The notes under the pieces: generated by a model
The model's input: the letters and a program-made list of their open reading frames with translations, nothing else
Told to the model about the DNA's origin: nothing
Databases searched by the model: none
Shown: in pieces, positions 31,743-40,309 of the stretch
Numbering within the stretch: position 1 is the stretch's first letter
Layout of the letters: every line of letters starts with the position of its first letter
Source of the DNA: CBDFGE01 sp965247055
GTDB lineage: Bacteria > Chloroflexota > Dehalococcoidia > Lucifugimonadales > JAGWBF01
DNA: 64,000 bases
Direction of reading: 5' to 3'
Assembly (NCBI GenBank): GCA_965247055.1
Contig: CBDFGE010000002.1
Coordinates: forward strand, 124,001-188,000
Position numbers and translations under genes: made by a program

Positions 31743-33140
31743 CTACCATTCTCGGATGTCCACGAAGTGGCCGGCGATGGCGGCGGCCGCAGCCATCTGG
31801 GGGCTCACCAGGTGGGTACGCCCCCCCTTGCCCTGGCGCCCTTCGAAGTTCCGGTTGGAGGTGGAGGCGCACCGCTGCCCCGGCTCCAGTATGTCAGGGT
31901 TCATGCCCAGGCACATCGAGCACCCCGCCTCCCGCCAGTCGAGGCCAGCATCCTTGAAGACCCGGTCCAGCCCCTCGGCCTCCGCCTGCCTCTTTATCCC
32001 GTTGGAGCCGGGCACCACCATGGCGTAGACGTCCGGGTGGACCTTTCGCCCCTCGATGACGGCGGCAGCGTTGCGCAGGTCCTCGATGCGGGAGTTGGTA
32101 CAGGAGCCCAGGAAGACCCGGTCTATCTTGATGTCCTGGATGGGAGTATCGGGCTCCAGGCCCATGTACCCCAGGGCGCGCTCGGCGGCCTCCCGGTCGT
32201 CTGCTTCGGCAAAGGAGGCAGGGTCGGGGATGCGGCCCGTGACCTGGGCCACCATGCCCGGGTTGGTTCCCCAGGTAACGAAGGGCTCCATGCCGGTGGC
32301 GTCGACCTCGACAACTTTGTCGAACGCGGCACCCGGGTCCGTGGGAAGGTCTCGCCAGCGCTCCACGGCGGCGTCGAAGGCCTCACCCTGGGGCACCTGG
32401 GGGCGGCCCCGCATGTAGTCGAAGGTGGTACCGTCGGGCGCTATCATGCCGGCCCGCGCGCCTGCCTCGATACTCATGTTGCACACCGTCATCCGGCCTT
32501 CCATCGAGAGGGCCCGGACGGCCTCTCCCGTGTATTCGATGACGTAACCCTGGCCACCGGCGACCCCGATCTGGCCGATGATGCCCAGGATCAGGTCCTT
32601 CGCCGTGACCCCGAAGGGCAGTGGGCCATTCACCCGCACCTCCATGGTACTTAGCTTCGCCTGGACCAGGCACTGGGTGGCCAGCACCTGCTCCACCTGG
32701 GTGGTACCGATGCCCATGGCGACGGCGCCGAAGGCGCCGTGGGTCGCGGTGTGGCTGTCCCCGCAGACGATGGTCTTGCCGGGCTGGGTGTAGCCTTGCT
32801 CCGGGCCTATGATGTGGACAATGCCCTGAAGGGGGCTGTACATGTCGTGGAGGGAGACGCCGAACTCGGCACAGTTGCGAGACAGCGCGTCCAGCTGCTT
32901 TTTCGAGATCTCGTCTGCAATGGGTAGAGAGCGGTCCCAGGTGGGGGTGTTGTGGTCCGCGGTGGCCACAGTCAGGTCGAGGCGCCGTACCTTCCGCCCC
33001 GCCAGGCGCAAACCATCGAAGGCCTGGGGCGAGGTCACCTCGTGCACCAGGTGGAGGTCGACATACAGGATCGTGGACTGCCCGGGCTCGTCGTGCACGA
33101 CATGGGCGTCCCATATCTTCTCGAACATGGTCTTCGGCAA
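31743..33140 (-). CDS. leuC: 3-isopropylmalate dehydratase large subunit
   Basis: Aconitase-family Fe-S enzyme of leucine synthesis; 465 residues. Cluster cysteines are visible in FLGSCTNSRIEDLRNA and EAGCSMCLGMNPD. Other signatures are CGDSHTATHGAFGA, and NRNFEGRQGKGGRTHL near the C-terminus. The start is the TTG at 33140 (PKTMFEKIWD), 6 bases after GGGAGGT; the upstream ATG at 33155 places that ribosome site inside the gene. It is part of ilvBNC-leuA-leuC-HNH-leuD. Confidence 0.96.
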   Translation of the reverse strand: MPKTMFEKIWDAHVVHDEPGQSTILYVDLHLVHEVTSPQAFDGLRLAGRKVRRLDLTVATADHNTPTWDRSLPIADEISKKQLDALSRNCAEFGVSLHDMYSPLQGIVHIIGPEQGYTQPGKTIVCGDSHTATHGAFGAVAMGIGTTQVEQVLATQCLVQAKLSTMEVRVNGPLPFGVTAKDLILGIIGQIGVAGGQGYVIEYTGEAVRALSMEGRMTVCNMSIEAGARAGMIAPDGTTFDYMRGRPQVPQGEAFDAAVERWRDLPTDPGAAFDKVVEVDATGMEPFVTWGTNPGMVAQVTGRIPDPASFAEADDREAAERALGYMGLEPDTPIQDIKIDRVFLGSCTNSRIEDLRNAAAVIEGRKVHPDVYAMVVPGSNGIKRQAEAEGLDRVFKDAGLDWREAGCSMCLGMNPDILEPGQRCASTSNRNFEGRQGKGGRTHLVSPQMAAAAAIAGHFVDIREW

Positions 33141-33196
33141 GGGGATACCTCCCACATTTGCTCAACCGAGAGTCGACCGGCGGGGGTCCACCGGTC

Positions 33197-34759
33197 CTAG
33201 TCCGGTGTGGTAAGGGGCTCGGGCGTGCTGCGCACACCCTGCTGGCCGATGAGCCGGTTGAAGGCGCTGAGGTATGCCTTGGCGCTGGCCACGATGATGT
33301 CCGTGGAGGCGCCCCGCCCGGTGAACACCTTTCCGTCCTGCTCTATCCGGATGACTACCTCGCCGATGGAGTCCATCCCTTCGGTCACCGACCGCACGTT
33401 GAAGTCCACCAGTTGGACTGCCACTCCGCCGGTGGCCCGCTGGACCGCCTTGCACACCGCGTCCACGGGCCCATTGCCCGTGGCGGCGTCGCTGTAGACC
33501 TGCTGGCCGGGCCCTATGAGCCTGACCGTAGCCGTGGCGATGTCGTGGTCTCCACCGGAGAACTGGATGTGGTCCAGGCGATAGGTGACAGGCTCCATGG
33601 TCACCCGTTTCTCCTCGGCCATGAGGGATTCCAGGTCCAGGTCGGTGACCTCGTGCTTCTTATCCGCCAGCACCTTGAACGCCTCGAACACCTGGTCCAG
33701 GTCCTCCTTGGAAAGCAGATAGCCCAGGGCCTCGAGGCGCGCGCGCAGCCCGGCGCGGCCGCTGAGCTTGCCCAGCACCAGCACGCTGCCAGGCCAGCCG
33801 ATGCTCACGGGATCCATTACCTCGAAGGTGGTGCGCTCCTTGATGATGGCGTCCTGATGGATGCCGGAGGCGTGCCGGAAGGCGTTCTCCCCCACCACCG
33901 ACTTGTTGGGCTGGAGGGGCATGCCAGTAATCCGGCTTATCAGACGGCTGGTGGGATATATCTGGGTCGTATCCACGTTGGTGGCCACGTTGAACAGGTC
34001 GCGGCGGGTGTGGAGGGCCATGATTATCTCTTCCAGAGCCGCGTTCCCGGCCCGCTCCCCGATGCCGTTGATACAGCCTTCCACCTGGCGTGCCCCTGCC
34101 TGAACCCCCGTGAGGCTGTTAGACACTGCCAGGCCCAGGTCGTTGTGGCAGTGGACGCTCAGGACAGCCCGGTGCATGTTGGGCACGTTCTGCTGGATGT
34201 CCGTCAGGAGCTGGGCGAACTGGGAGGGGATCGCGTACCCCACCGTGTCGGCTATGTTTACGGTGGTGGCCCCGGCGTCGATGACCGCTTTGAGAAGCTG
34301 GTACAGGTACTCCGGGGTGGTCCTGGTGGCGTCCATGGGGGAGAACTCCACGTTCTCGCAGTACTTCTTGGCCCTGGCCACCATGGACACGGCCATGTCC
34401 ATCACTTCTTCCCGGTTCTTGCGTAGCTGGTGCATGATCTGGATGTCGGAGCTGGAGAGGAAGACGTGGATGCGGATATTCTCCCCTCCTTTGAGGGCTT
34501 CCCACGCCTGGTCGACGTCATTGGGGTGGGCTCTGGCCAGCGAGGCTATAACCGGCCCCTTAATCTCCCTGGCTATGGCCTTCACGGCCTCGAAATCGCC
34601 CGGAGAGCTGGCGGCGAAGCCCGCCTCGATGATGTCCACCCGCAGCCGGGCCAGCTGCCCGGCGATCTCCATCTTCTCCTCGGCGGTCATCCCGATGCCC
34701 GCAGACTGCTCGCCGTCCCGCAATGTGGTGTCGAATATCAGTACCTTATCTTCAGCCAT
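33197..34759 (-). CDS. leuA: 2-isopropylmalate synthase
   Basis: Condenses acetyl-CoA with 2-oxoisovalerate, the committed step to leucine. 520 residues: TTLRDGEQSAGIGMTAEEK at the N-terminus of the HMGL-like barrel, SVHCHNDLGLAVSNSL with the metal-binding His pair, and GCINGIGERAGNAALEE. The C-terminal LeuA allosteric domain ends VFTGRGASTDIIVASAKAYL. In the family that domain mediates leucine feedback inhibition. It is co-directional with ilvC, 30 bp apart. Confidence 0.96.
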   Translation of the reverse strand: MAEDKVLIFDTTLRDGEQSAGIGMTAEEKMEIAGQLARLRVDIIEAGFAASSPGDFEAVKAIAREIKGPVIASLARAHPNDVDQAWEALKGGENIRIHVFLSSSDIQIMHQLRKNREEVMDMAVSMVARAKKYCENVEFSPMDATRTTPEYLYQLLKAVIDAGATTVNIADTVGYAIPSQFAQLLTDIQQNVPNMHRAVLSVHCHNDLGLAVSNSLTGVQAGARQVEGCINGIGERAGNAALEEIIMALHTRRDLFNVATNVDTTQIYPTSRLISRITGMPLQPNKSVVGENAFRHASGIHQDAIIKERTTFEVMDPVSIGWPGSVLVLGKLSGRAGLRARLEALGYLLSKEDLDQVFEAFKVLADKKHEVTDLDLESLMAEEKRVTMEPVTYRLDHIQFSGGDHDIATATVRLIGPGQQVYSDAATGNGPVDAVCKAVQRATGGVAVQLVDFNVRSVTEGMDSIGEVVIRIEQDGKVFTGRGASTDIIVASAKAYLSAFNRLIGQQGVRSTPEPLTTPD

Positions 34760-34789
34760 CTAAAATCCCCTTGTTCGGTCGGTTCATTC

Positions 34790-35788
34790 CTACTCCACCG
34801 GGTTCATCCAGGGCATCATACGACGGAGCCGGCGGCCCACCTCTTCGATAGGGTGCTCGTTGGCGTCCTCGCGCATCTGGAGGAAGCCCTTCCGCCCCTC
34901 GTCGTTCTCCGCCATCCACTCCCGGGCGAAGGACCCGTCCTGGATAGCCCTCAGGGTGCGGCGCATGTTCTCCCGCACGTGCTCGTCGATAACCGCGGGG
35001 CCTCGGGTGTAGTCTCCGTACTCGGCGGTGTCGCTGACCGAATAGCGCATGTACTTGAACCCACCCTGGAAGATGAGGTCCACTATCAGCTTCATCTCGT
35101 GGAGGCACTCGAAGTAGGCCAGCTCCGCCGGGTAGCCCGCCTCCACCAGGGTCTCGAAGGCGGTCTTCACCAGGGAGGTGATGCCGCCACAGAGCACGTT
35201 CTGCTCGCCGAACAGGTCCGTCTCCGTCTCGTCCTTGAAGGTGGTCTCCAGGACCCCTGCGCTGGTGCAGCCGATGCCCTTGGCGTAGGCCAGGGTTATG
35301 CCCTTGGCATCTCCCTTGGGGTCCTGCTGGATGGCCATCAGGGCCGGGACACCGATGCCATCGACGAACATCTCCCTCATGCGGTGGCCCGGGGCCTTGG
35401 GGGCAACCATGGAGACGGCCACCTTAGTCTCGGGGACGATCTGCTGGTAGTGGATGCTGAACCCGTGCGCGAACATCAAGTTGGCGTCCGGCCTCAGGTT
35501 GGGGCCGATGGACTCCCGGTAGACCGACCGCTGGACGTGGTCCGGGATGAGCACCATCACAACGTGCGACCGTCTGGTCACCTCATCCACATCCGCCACC
35601 TCCAGCCCTGCCTTGTGTGCGCTGTCGCGGCTCTTGCTGGTTGCATGAAGGCCCACCAGCACCTTCTGGCCATTGTCCTTCAGGTTGAGCGCGTGGCAGT
35701 GGCCCTGGCTACCGTAACCGATGATGCCAATGGTCTTGTCCTGAAGAAGGTCCAGACTCGCGTCCTTGTCGTAATACACCGCAGGCAT
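34790..35788 (-). CDS. ilvC: Ketol-acid reductoisomerase
   Basis: NADPH-dependent isomeroreductase common to valine, leucine and isoleucine synthesis. 332 residues, class I length. Motifs: IGIIGYGSQGHCHALNLKD (Rossmann), VVMVLIPDHVQ, APKAPGHRMREMFVDG, and the metal-binding ETDLFGEQNVLCGG with LVEAGYPAELAYFECLHE. Encoded between ilvN and leuA in the T-box-controlled operon. Confidence 0.97.
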   Translation of the reverse strand: MPAVYYDKDASLDLLQDKTIGIIGYGSQGHCHALNLKDNGQKVLVGLHATSKSRDSAHKAGLEVADVDEVTRRSHVVMVLIPDHVQRSVYRESIGPNLRPDANLMFAHGFSIHYQQIVPETKVAVSMVAPKAPGHRMREMFVDGIGVPALMAIQQDPKGDAKGITLAYAKGIGCTSAGVLETTFKDETETDLFGEQNVLCGGITSLVKTAFETLVEAGYPAELAYFECLHEMKLIVDLIFQGGFKYMRYSVSDTAEYGDYTRGPAVIDEHVRENMRRTLRAIQDGSFAREWMAENDEGRKGFLQMREDANEHPIEEVGRRLRRMMPWMNPVE

Positions 35789-35845
35789 CGCGCCACCCCT
35801 TCTGATCGATATACGGGCACCGTAGTCACCTGGTCCAACCCGCCT

Positions 35846-36394
35846 CTAGATATTGCCCTCTGCGCCGGCGCCATTGCTCCGGCTCCTGGCGCGCTCTCCC
35901 TTTCCATCTCCCGATCCCCGGGACATGGCTATCCGCCCGGTACGCATCAACTCTCTTATGCCAAAGGGTCTGAGCAGGGTATATAGGGCATCGATCTTCT
36001 CCTCCTCCCCGGTCGCCTCTATGATCAAGGAGTGGGGGGCCACGTCTACTATGTTGGCCCGAAAGATGTCCACCATCTGGATTATCTCGCTACGCGTAGA
36101 AGCCGTGGCATGGACCTTGATCAAGGCCAGCTCCCGCGCTACGACGTCCTCTTCCTCCAGCTCGGAGACCTTTATCACGTCTATGAGCTTGTTGAGCTGC
36201 TTGGTAACCTGCTCCACCGTGTCCTCGTCCCCCTCCACCACGAAGGTCATGCGGGACAGGTTGGGCTGCTCGCTCGCGCCCACGGCCAGGCTAGATATGT
36301 TATACCCTCTACGGCGGAACAGGCTGGACACGCGGTTGAGGACGCCTGGCCGGTCTTCCACCAGAGCGACAATAGTATGGTTGGACGCTGGCAA
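35846..36394 (-). CDS. ilvN: Acetolactate synthase regulatory subunit
   Basis: Regulatory subunit of acetolactate synthase. The 182 residues start with an ACT domain (VALVEDRPGVLNRVSSLFRR, YNISSLAVG) that binds valine in the family. A C-terminal ALS_ss_C domain follows (ELALIKVHATASTRSEIIQM ... YTLLRPFGIRELMRTGRIAM). A short, charged, low-complexity tail is extra. It lies 31 bp after ilvB. Confidence 0.95.
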   Translation of the reverse strand: MPASNHTIVALVEDRPGVLNRVSSLFRRRGYNISSLAVGASEQPNLSRMTFVVEGDEDTVEQVTKQLNKLIDVIKVSELEEEDVVARELALIKVHATASTRSEIIQMVDIFRANIVDVAPHSLIIEATGEEEKIDALYTLLRPFGIRELMRTGRIAMSRGSGDGKGERARSRSNGAGAEGNI

Positions 36395-36425
36395 TTTATC
36401 TCTCCTTATGTCTTACCCTGGACCC

Positions 36426-38126
36426 CTACGTAGGGAAAACCGACTCTTCCTGCGGCTCCTCTATCATCTCGGCCAGGCTTTCTCCAGCGGGGATCATGGG
36501 ATATACGTTCTCTTCCGGCTCTATCATAAAGTCCATCACCACCGGGCCCGGCTCCTGCATGGCCCACTCTATCGCGGCCTGGACCTGTATCTTCTCGGTG
36601 ACCCGCATCCCCGGTATGCCGTAAGCCTCCGCCAGCTTCACGAAATCCGGGTTATGGGTGTAAGAGGTGGCGGTATAGGTCTTGTCGTAGAAGAAGTCCT
36701 GCCACTGGCGGACCATGCCAAGGTAGTTGTTGTTGAAGATGGCGAACTTCACGGCGATGTTGTTCTCAACGGCGGTGGCCAGGTCGCACAGGGTCATCTG
36801 GAACCCACCATCGCCAGCTATGGACCAGACGGGCTTATCGGGCCTGCCCACCTTGGCGCCGATGGCGGCGGGCACCTCGAAGCCCATGGCCCCCAAACCA
36901 CCCGACGTGATCAGACCGTTGGGCTCCTTGAAGGAGCAGTGCTGGGCCGCCCACATCTGGTGCTGCCCCACACCCGTCACGATCAGGGCCTTGCCCCCGG
37001 TAGCCTCCATCAGCGTCCTCAGAATATACCGGGGGCCCAGCCGGGGAGAATCGGGAATCCTGTGAGACGGATGGTCTATCCTCATCTGCTCTATAGTCCG
37101 AACCCACTCGCCATGGGTGGCCGGTTGCACGTGGGGGAGCAAGGCCCGCAGTACCCTCTTCAGGTCTCCCACGATGGGCACGGTAGCCTTCACGTTCTTG
37201 CTTATCTCTGATGGGTCCACGTCCACGTGGATGACTTTCGCATTGGGAGCGAAGGCGCTTAGCCTTCCCGTGACCCGGTCGTCGAAGCGCATGCCCAGGG
37301 AGATGACCACGTCGGCCTCGTTGATGGCCATGCTGGCGTAGGCCATTCCGTGCATCCCGGGCATGCCGACGTTCAGGAAGTGATCGGTCGGGAAGGAGCT
37401 AATGCCCAACAAAGTGGTGACCACAGGGATCTGGACCTTCTCGGCCAGCTCCAGCAGCTCCTCGTACGCCCGGGAGAGGATTACACCGTGACCGGCAATT
37501 ATCACCGGCCTCTTGGCCTGGGCGATCAGCCTGGCGGCCTTCTGTATCTGGGCCGGATGGCCCTCCAGGGTCGGCTTGTATCCCGGCAGATCGACCCCCT
37601 CGGGGTAGAAGAACTCCGCCGTGTCTGTCTGCAGCACGTCCTTGGGTATGTCTACCAGCACCGGTCCCGGCCTGCCGGTGTTGGCGATGTAGAACGCCTC
37701 TTTCATGACCCTGGGGATGTCCGCAGCCCGCATGACCAGGTAGTTATGCTTGGTTATCGGGAGGGTGATCCCGGTAACGTCCGTCTCCTGAAAGGCATCG
37801 CGGCCTATTACGGCCCGGGGTACCTGGCCGATGATGGCCACGATGGGGATCGAGTCCATCTGGGCGCAGGCGATGCCCGTCACCAGGTTGGTGGCGCCAG
37901 GGCCCGAGGTGGCGATGCACACCCCCACCTTTCCCGTGGCCCGGGCATACCCGTCGGCGGCCATAACAGCCCCCTGCTCATGCCTCACCAGGATGTGGCG
38001 TAGCTGAGGGTACTGGGGCAGGACCCCGTAGAGAGGCAGCACAGCGCCCCCGGGCAGCCCGAAGGCGACTTCCACGCCTTCCCGGATGAGACTCTCACAC
38101 ACCATCTGAGCGCCAGTTAGCTTCAT
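36426..38126 (-). CDS. ilvB: Acetolactate synthase catalytic subunit
   Basis: Thiamine-diphosphate enzyme that makes acetolactate and acetohydroxybutyrate. 566 residues. VAFGLPGGAVLPLY and the catalytic Glu (VRHEQGAVMAADGYAR) lie in the N-terminal domain, VTGIACAQMDSIPIVAITG-like follows, and the C-terminal ThDP motif is GDGGFQMTLCDLATAVENN ... NNNYLGMVRQWQ. First gene of the ilv-leu operon, directly behind the T-box leader, whose terminator ends some 25 bases before the ATG. Confidence 0.97.
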   Translation of the reverse strand: MKLTGAQMVCESLIREGVEVAFGLPGGAVLPLYGVLPQYPQLRHILVRHEQGAVMAADGYARATGKVGVCIATSGPGATNLVTGIACAQMDSIPIVAIIGQVPRAVIGRDAFQETDVTGITLPITKHNYLVMRAADIPRVMKEAFYIANTGRPGPVLVDIPKDVLQTDTAEFFYPEGVDLPGYKPTLEGHPAQIQKAARLIAQAKRPVIIAGHGVILSRAYEELLELAEKVQIPVVTTLLGISSFPTDHFLNVGMPGMHGMAYASMAINEADVVISLGMRFDDRVTGRLSAFAPNAKVIHVDVDPSEISKNVKATVPIVGDLKRVLRALLPHVQPATHGEWVRTIEQMRIDHPSHRIPDSPRLGPRYILRTLMEATGGKALIVTGVGQHQMWAAQHCSFKEPNGLITSGGLGAMGFEVPAAIGAKVGRPDKPVWSIAGDGGFQMTLCDLATAVENNIAVKFAIFNNNYLGMVRQWQDFFYDKTYTATSYTHNPDFVKLAEAYGIPGMRVTEKIQVQAAIEWAMQEPGPVVMDFMIEPEENVYPMIPAGESLAEMIEEPQEESVFPT

Positions 38127-38149
38127 GCCCTCGCTCCAAATTGGGTCAT

Positions 38150-38424
38150 AAAAAATCCCGCCCCCCCAAGGGACGGGTTATTCTTCCCGCGGTACCACCC
38201 TTCTTCCCCGAGTAATAAACACTCTCTCGGGGCTGCTTGAGGGCCTTAACGGTGCCCACCGCCTCACCCTACTTTCTCCCTTTCGAGCCTGCCGGCCGGG
38301 AGTTTCAGGTGGGCCGCTCCGGGACGAGTTCAGGGCTGGCTTGCCACCGGCCTTTCACCTGACGCCGGCTCTCTGGGGACACCCTACCCTTACTACTCCC
38401 CTTCTCAGCGGTAATCTTAAATTG
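38150..38424 (-). promoter_or_regulatory. T-box leader, leucine specifier
   Basis: The minus strand has the T-box sequence AAGGGTGGTACCGCGG (38187-38202). A terminator follows (CCCGTCCC paired with GGGCGGG, then TTTTTT, at 38150-38178), which is the alternative antiterminator arrangement. Upstream is a Stem I with GAGTAGTAAGGGT-like and GGTG elements. In GAACTCGTCC, the codon after GAA is CUC (38326-38328), the usual specifier position, so uncharged tRNA-Leu should turn on the operon. Confidence 0.9.
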
Positions 38425-38431
38425 TCAAGCA

Positions 38432-38460
38432 AGTCTATCAGCCCTAACAGACGTTGTCAA
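38432..38460 (-). promoter_or_regulatory. Promoter of the ilv-leu operon
   Basis: TTGACA, 17 bases, TAGACT on the minus strand, just before the T-box leader. A second TTGACA lies at 38423-38428 but has no matching -10. Confidence 0.65.
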
Positions 38461-38558
38461 TAGGCGTGTGTGATCCCGCTCCAGGCTTCCGGGCGAAGCC
38501 CACTTGAACTTGCAGGGTGTATATGCTACTTTACCACAAACTCCAAAGGGGGCGCACT

Positions 38559-39623
38559 ATGGCTCTCGGCCCGGATGCTCTCAGCTCCAAACGGACGCAG
38601 CTAACCGGAGGCCTGGACGAGGCGATCGACTTCTGCTACCGCCAGGGCTGGACCGACGGCCTGCCGGTAATCCCTCCCACCGAAGAGAAGGTGCTGCGGT
38701 TTTTGGACCAAATGGGACGCCACCCTTCGGAGGTGATCGGCGTGGAGCCCGTCAGAGGCCGGGTGATCACCGCCGAGAAGGTAGCCATCAACGGAGTGAT
38801 GGCGGGGTGCCGACCCGAGTACATGCCCGTGGTCGTGGCTGCCGTGGAGGGCCTGGTACAGCCGGAGTTCAACCTTCACGGTAGCTCGGCGAGCACAGGC
38901 GGCTCCGCCCCTTTGCTGGTGGTGAACGGACCGGTCCGCGAAAAGCTGGGCTTCGCCAGCGGGGACAACATCTTTGGACCGGGACCCGACCGCAGGGCCA
39001 ACGCCACCGTGGGTAGGGCGATCCGCCTCATTCTGATCAACGTACTTGAGAACCTCCCGGGGACGCTGGACCACTCGACACTGGGGCACCCGGGGAAGTA
39101 CAGCTACTGTATCGCCGAGGACGAGGAGGCGAGCCCCTGGGAGCCCCTGCACGTGGAGCGGGGATACCCCAGAGAGGCCAGCACGGTGACCGTATTCGCG
39201 GCCCTGGCACCACTGCAGGTGGATTCGTTAGCCGCGGGCACCGCCGAAAAGCTGCTCACCGCGGTGGCCGACACCATGCTGGCCCTCAGCCCCGGACAGG
39301 ACGAGCTCCTGCTAGTGGTCTCGCCGGAGCACGGCGAGTCCATCAAGACCGCCGACTGGAGCAAGCAACACGTCCGGGAGTTCCTGTACGAGAAGGCCCG
39401 CAGGACGTCCCGAGAATGGTATTCAGCATGTAAGGCCGAGTCTCCCCCGCCGGGCACCGAGGAAAACATGATACCCGTCTGTACAAGGCCGGAGGCCGTT
39501 GTCCTGCTGGCCGGCGGCGGCCAAGGAGGTCCGTGGTCGGCGCTGATTCCCCGGTGGGCAAGGGGGATAAATAGCCGCTCCGTGACCCGGCAGATAGATA
39601 CCAGCAGCATACTTAGGGTATAA
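38559..39623 (+). CDS. Conserved protein preceding a UGSC selenoprotein
   Basis: A 354-residue soluble protein I recognise only as a conserved family often seen near UGSC-type genes. Conserved-looking blocks are CYRQGWTDGLPVIPPTEE, EKVAINGVMAGCRPEYMP, GSSASTGGSAPLLVVNGP, RANATVGRAIRLILINV and HPGKYSYCIAEDEE. No enzyme motif can be named; the GxPVIPPT start and MAGCRPE Cys are the most conserved parts by appearance. The start is the ATG at 38559 after AAGGGGG. The UGSC gene begins 29 bp downstream and probably shares the transcript, so the two may act together. Confidence 0.75.
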   Translation: MALGPDALSSKRTQLTGGLDEAIDFCYRQGWTDGLPVIPPTEEKVLRFLDQMGRHPSEVIGVEPVRGRVITAEKVAINGVMAGCRPEYMPVVVAAVEGLVQPEFNLHGSSASTGGSAPLLVVNGPVREKLGFASGDNIFGPGPDRRANATVGRAIRLILINVLENLPGTLDHSTLGHPGKYSYCIAEDEEASPWEPLHVERGYPREASTVTVFAALAPLQVDSLAAGTAEKLLTAVADTMLALSPGQDELLLVVSPEHGESIKTADWSKQHVREFLYEKARRTSREWYSACKAESPPPGTEENMIPVCTRPEAVVLLAGGGQGGPWSALIPRWARGINSRSVTRQIDTSSILRV

Positions 39624-39652
39624 TAGCTCTGATGCCGATCTGAGGAGGGGAA

Positions 39653-40195
39653 ATGGCCGTAGATGCTGCCAGGCTCACGCTGCTGGACCCCACCGTGGAG
39701 GCCCTGCCCCATAGCGCCCTTCTGGCGCCACGGCCCCGGGACCTCAACGGCACGGTTCTCGGGCTCCTCTCCAATGGCAAGCGCAATGCCCCTATTCTGC
39801 TCGATAACCTCTACTCCCTGCTCCAGGACACCTACGAGTTCAAGGACGTGGTCCGCGTGGACAAGGGAGATACGTCGCGGCCCGCCCCCAAGCACCTCAT
39901 GGAGGAGTTGCTGGAGAGGTGCGACCTGGTCATAACCGCTACCGGCGATTGAGGCTCCTGCAGCTCGTGCAGTATGCACGACGCCATAACCATAGAGAAG
40001 GCCGGAGTGCCCGCCGCCCTGATCTGCTCCGAACCCTTCATTCGCACCGCCATGTCCATCGCCAGGATACAAGGCATCCCCGACTACCCCTTCGCGGTTG
40101 TGACTCATCCCGTCGCCACCCTGGAGCCCGAGGCGGTCATGGACCGGGCCAGGCAAGCCCTGCCCCGGGTGCTGGAAATCCTGCTGGCGAAATAG
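39653..40195 (+). CDS. UGSC-family selenoprotein (in-frame TGA = Sec)
   Basis: Encodes 180 residues if the TGA at 39950-39952 is read as selenocysteine (residue 100). Before it: VTATGD-type LLERCDLVITATGD. After it, in the same frame: GSCSSCSMHDAITIEKAG and PAALICSEPFIRTAMSIAR. The U-G-S-C signature followed by SSC defines the UGSC family, known as selenoproteins or Cys homologues from marine metagenomes; its function is not established, but a redox or thiol role is likely. The ATG follows GAGGAGGGGAA. A 7-bp SECIS-like hairpin lies 13-29 nt after the TGA. A gene caller would split it into 39653-39952 and 39974-40195. Confidence 0.9.
39965..39981 (+). other. SECIS-like hairpin in the UGSC gene
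   Basis: TCGTGCA-GTA-TGCACGA: a perfect 7-bp stem with a 3-nt loop beginning with G, whose apex is 20-22 nt downstream of the TGA. Distance and loop G fit bacterial SECIS elements recognised by SelB. Confidence 0.7.
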
Positions 40196-40309
40196 CGCCG
40201 GACCTCGGGCGTACAACCCCAAGGGGATAGCCCACCCATCTCCAGCTTGCGTCCCAAGGGCACAGCGCTTAGAATCACGCCAGCACTTTTCGTCGCCCTG
40301 TGAAGACGC

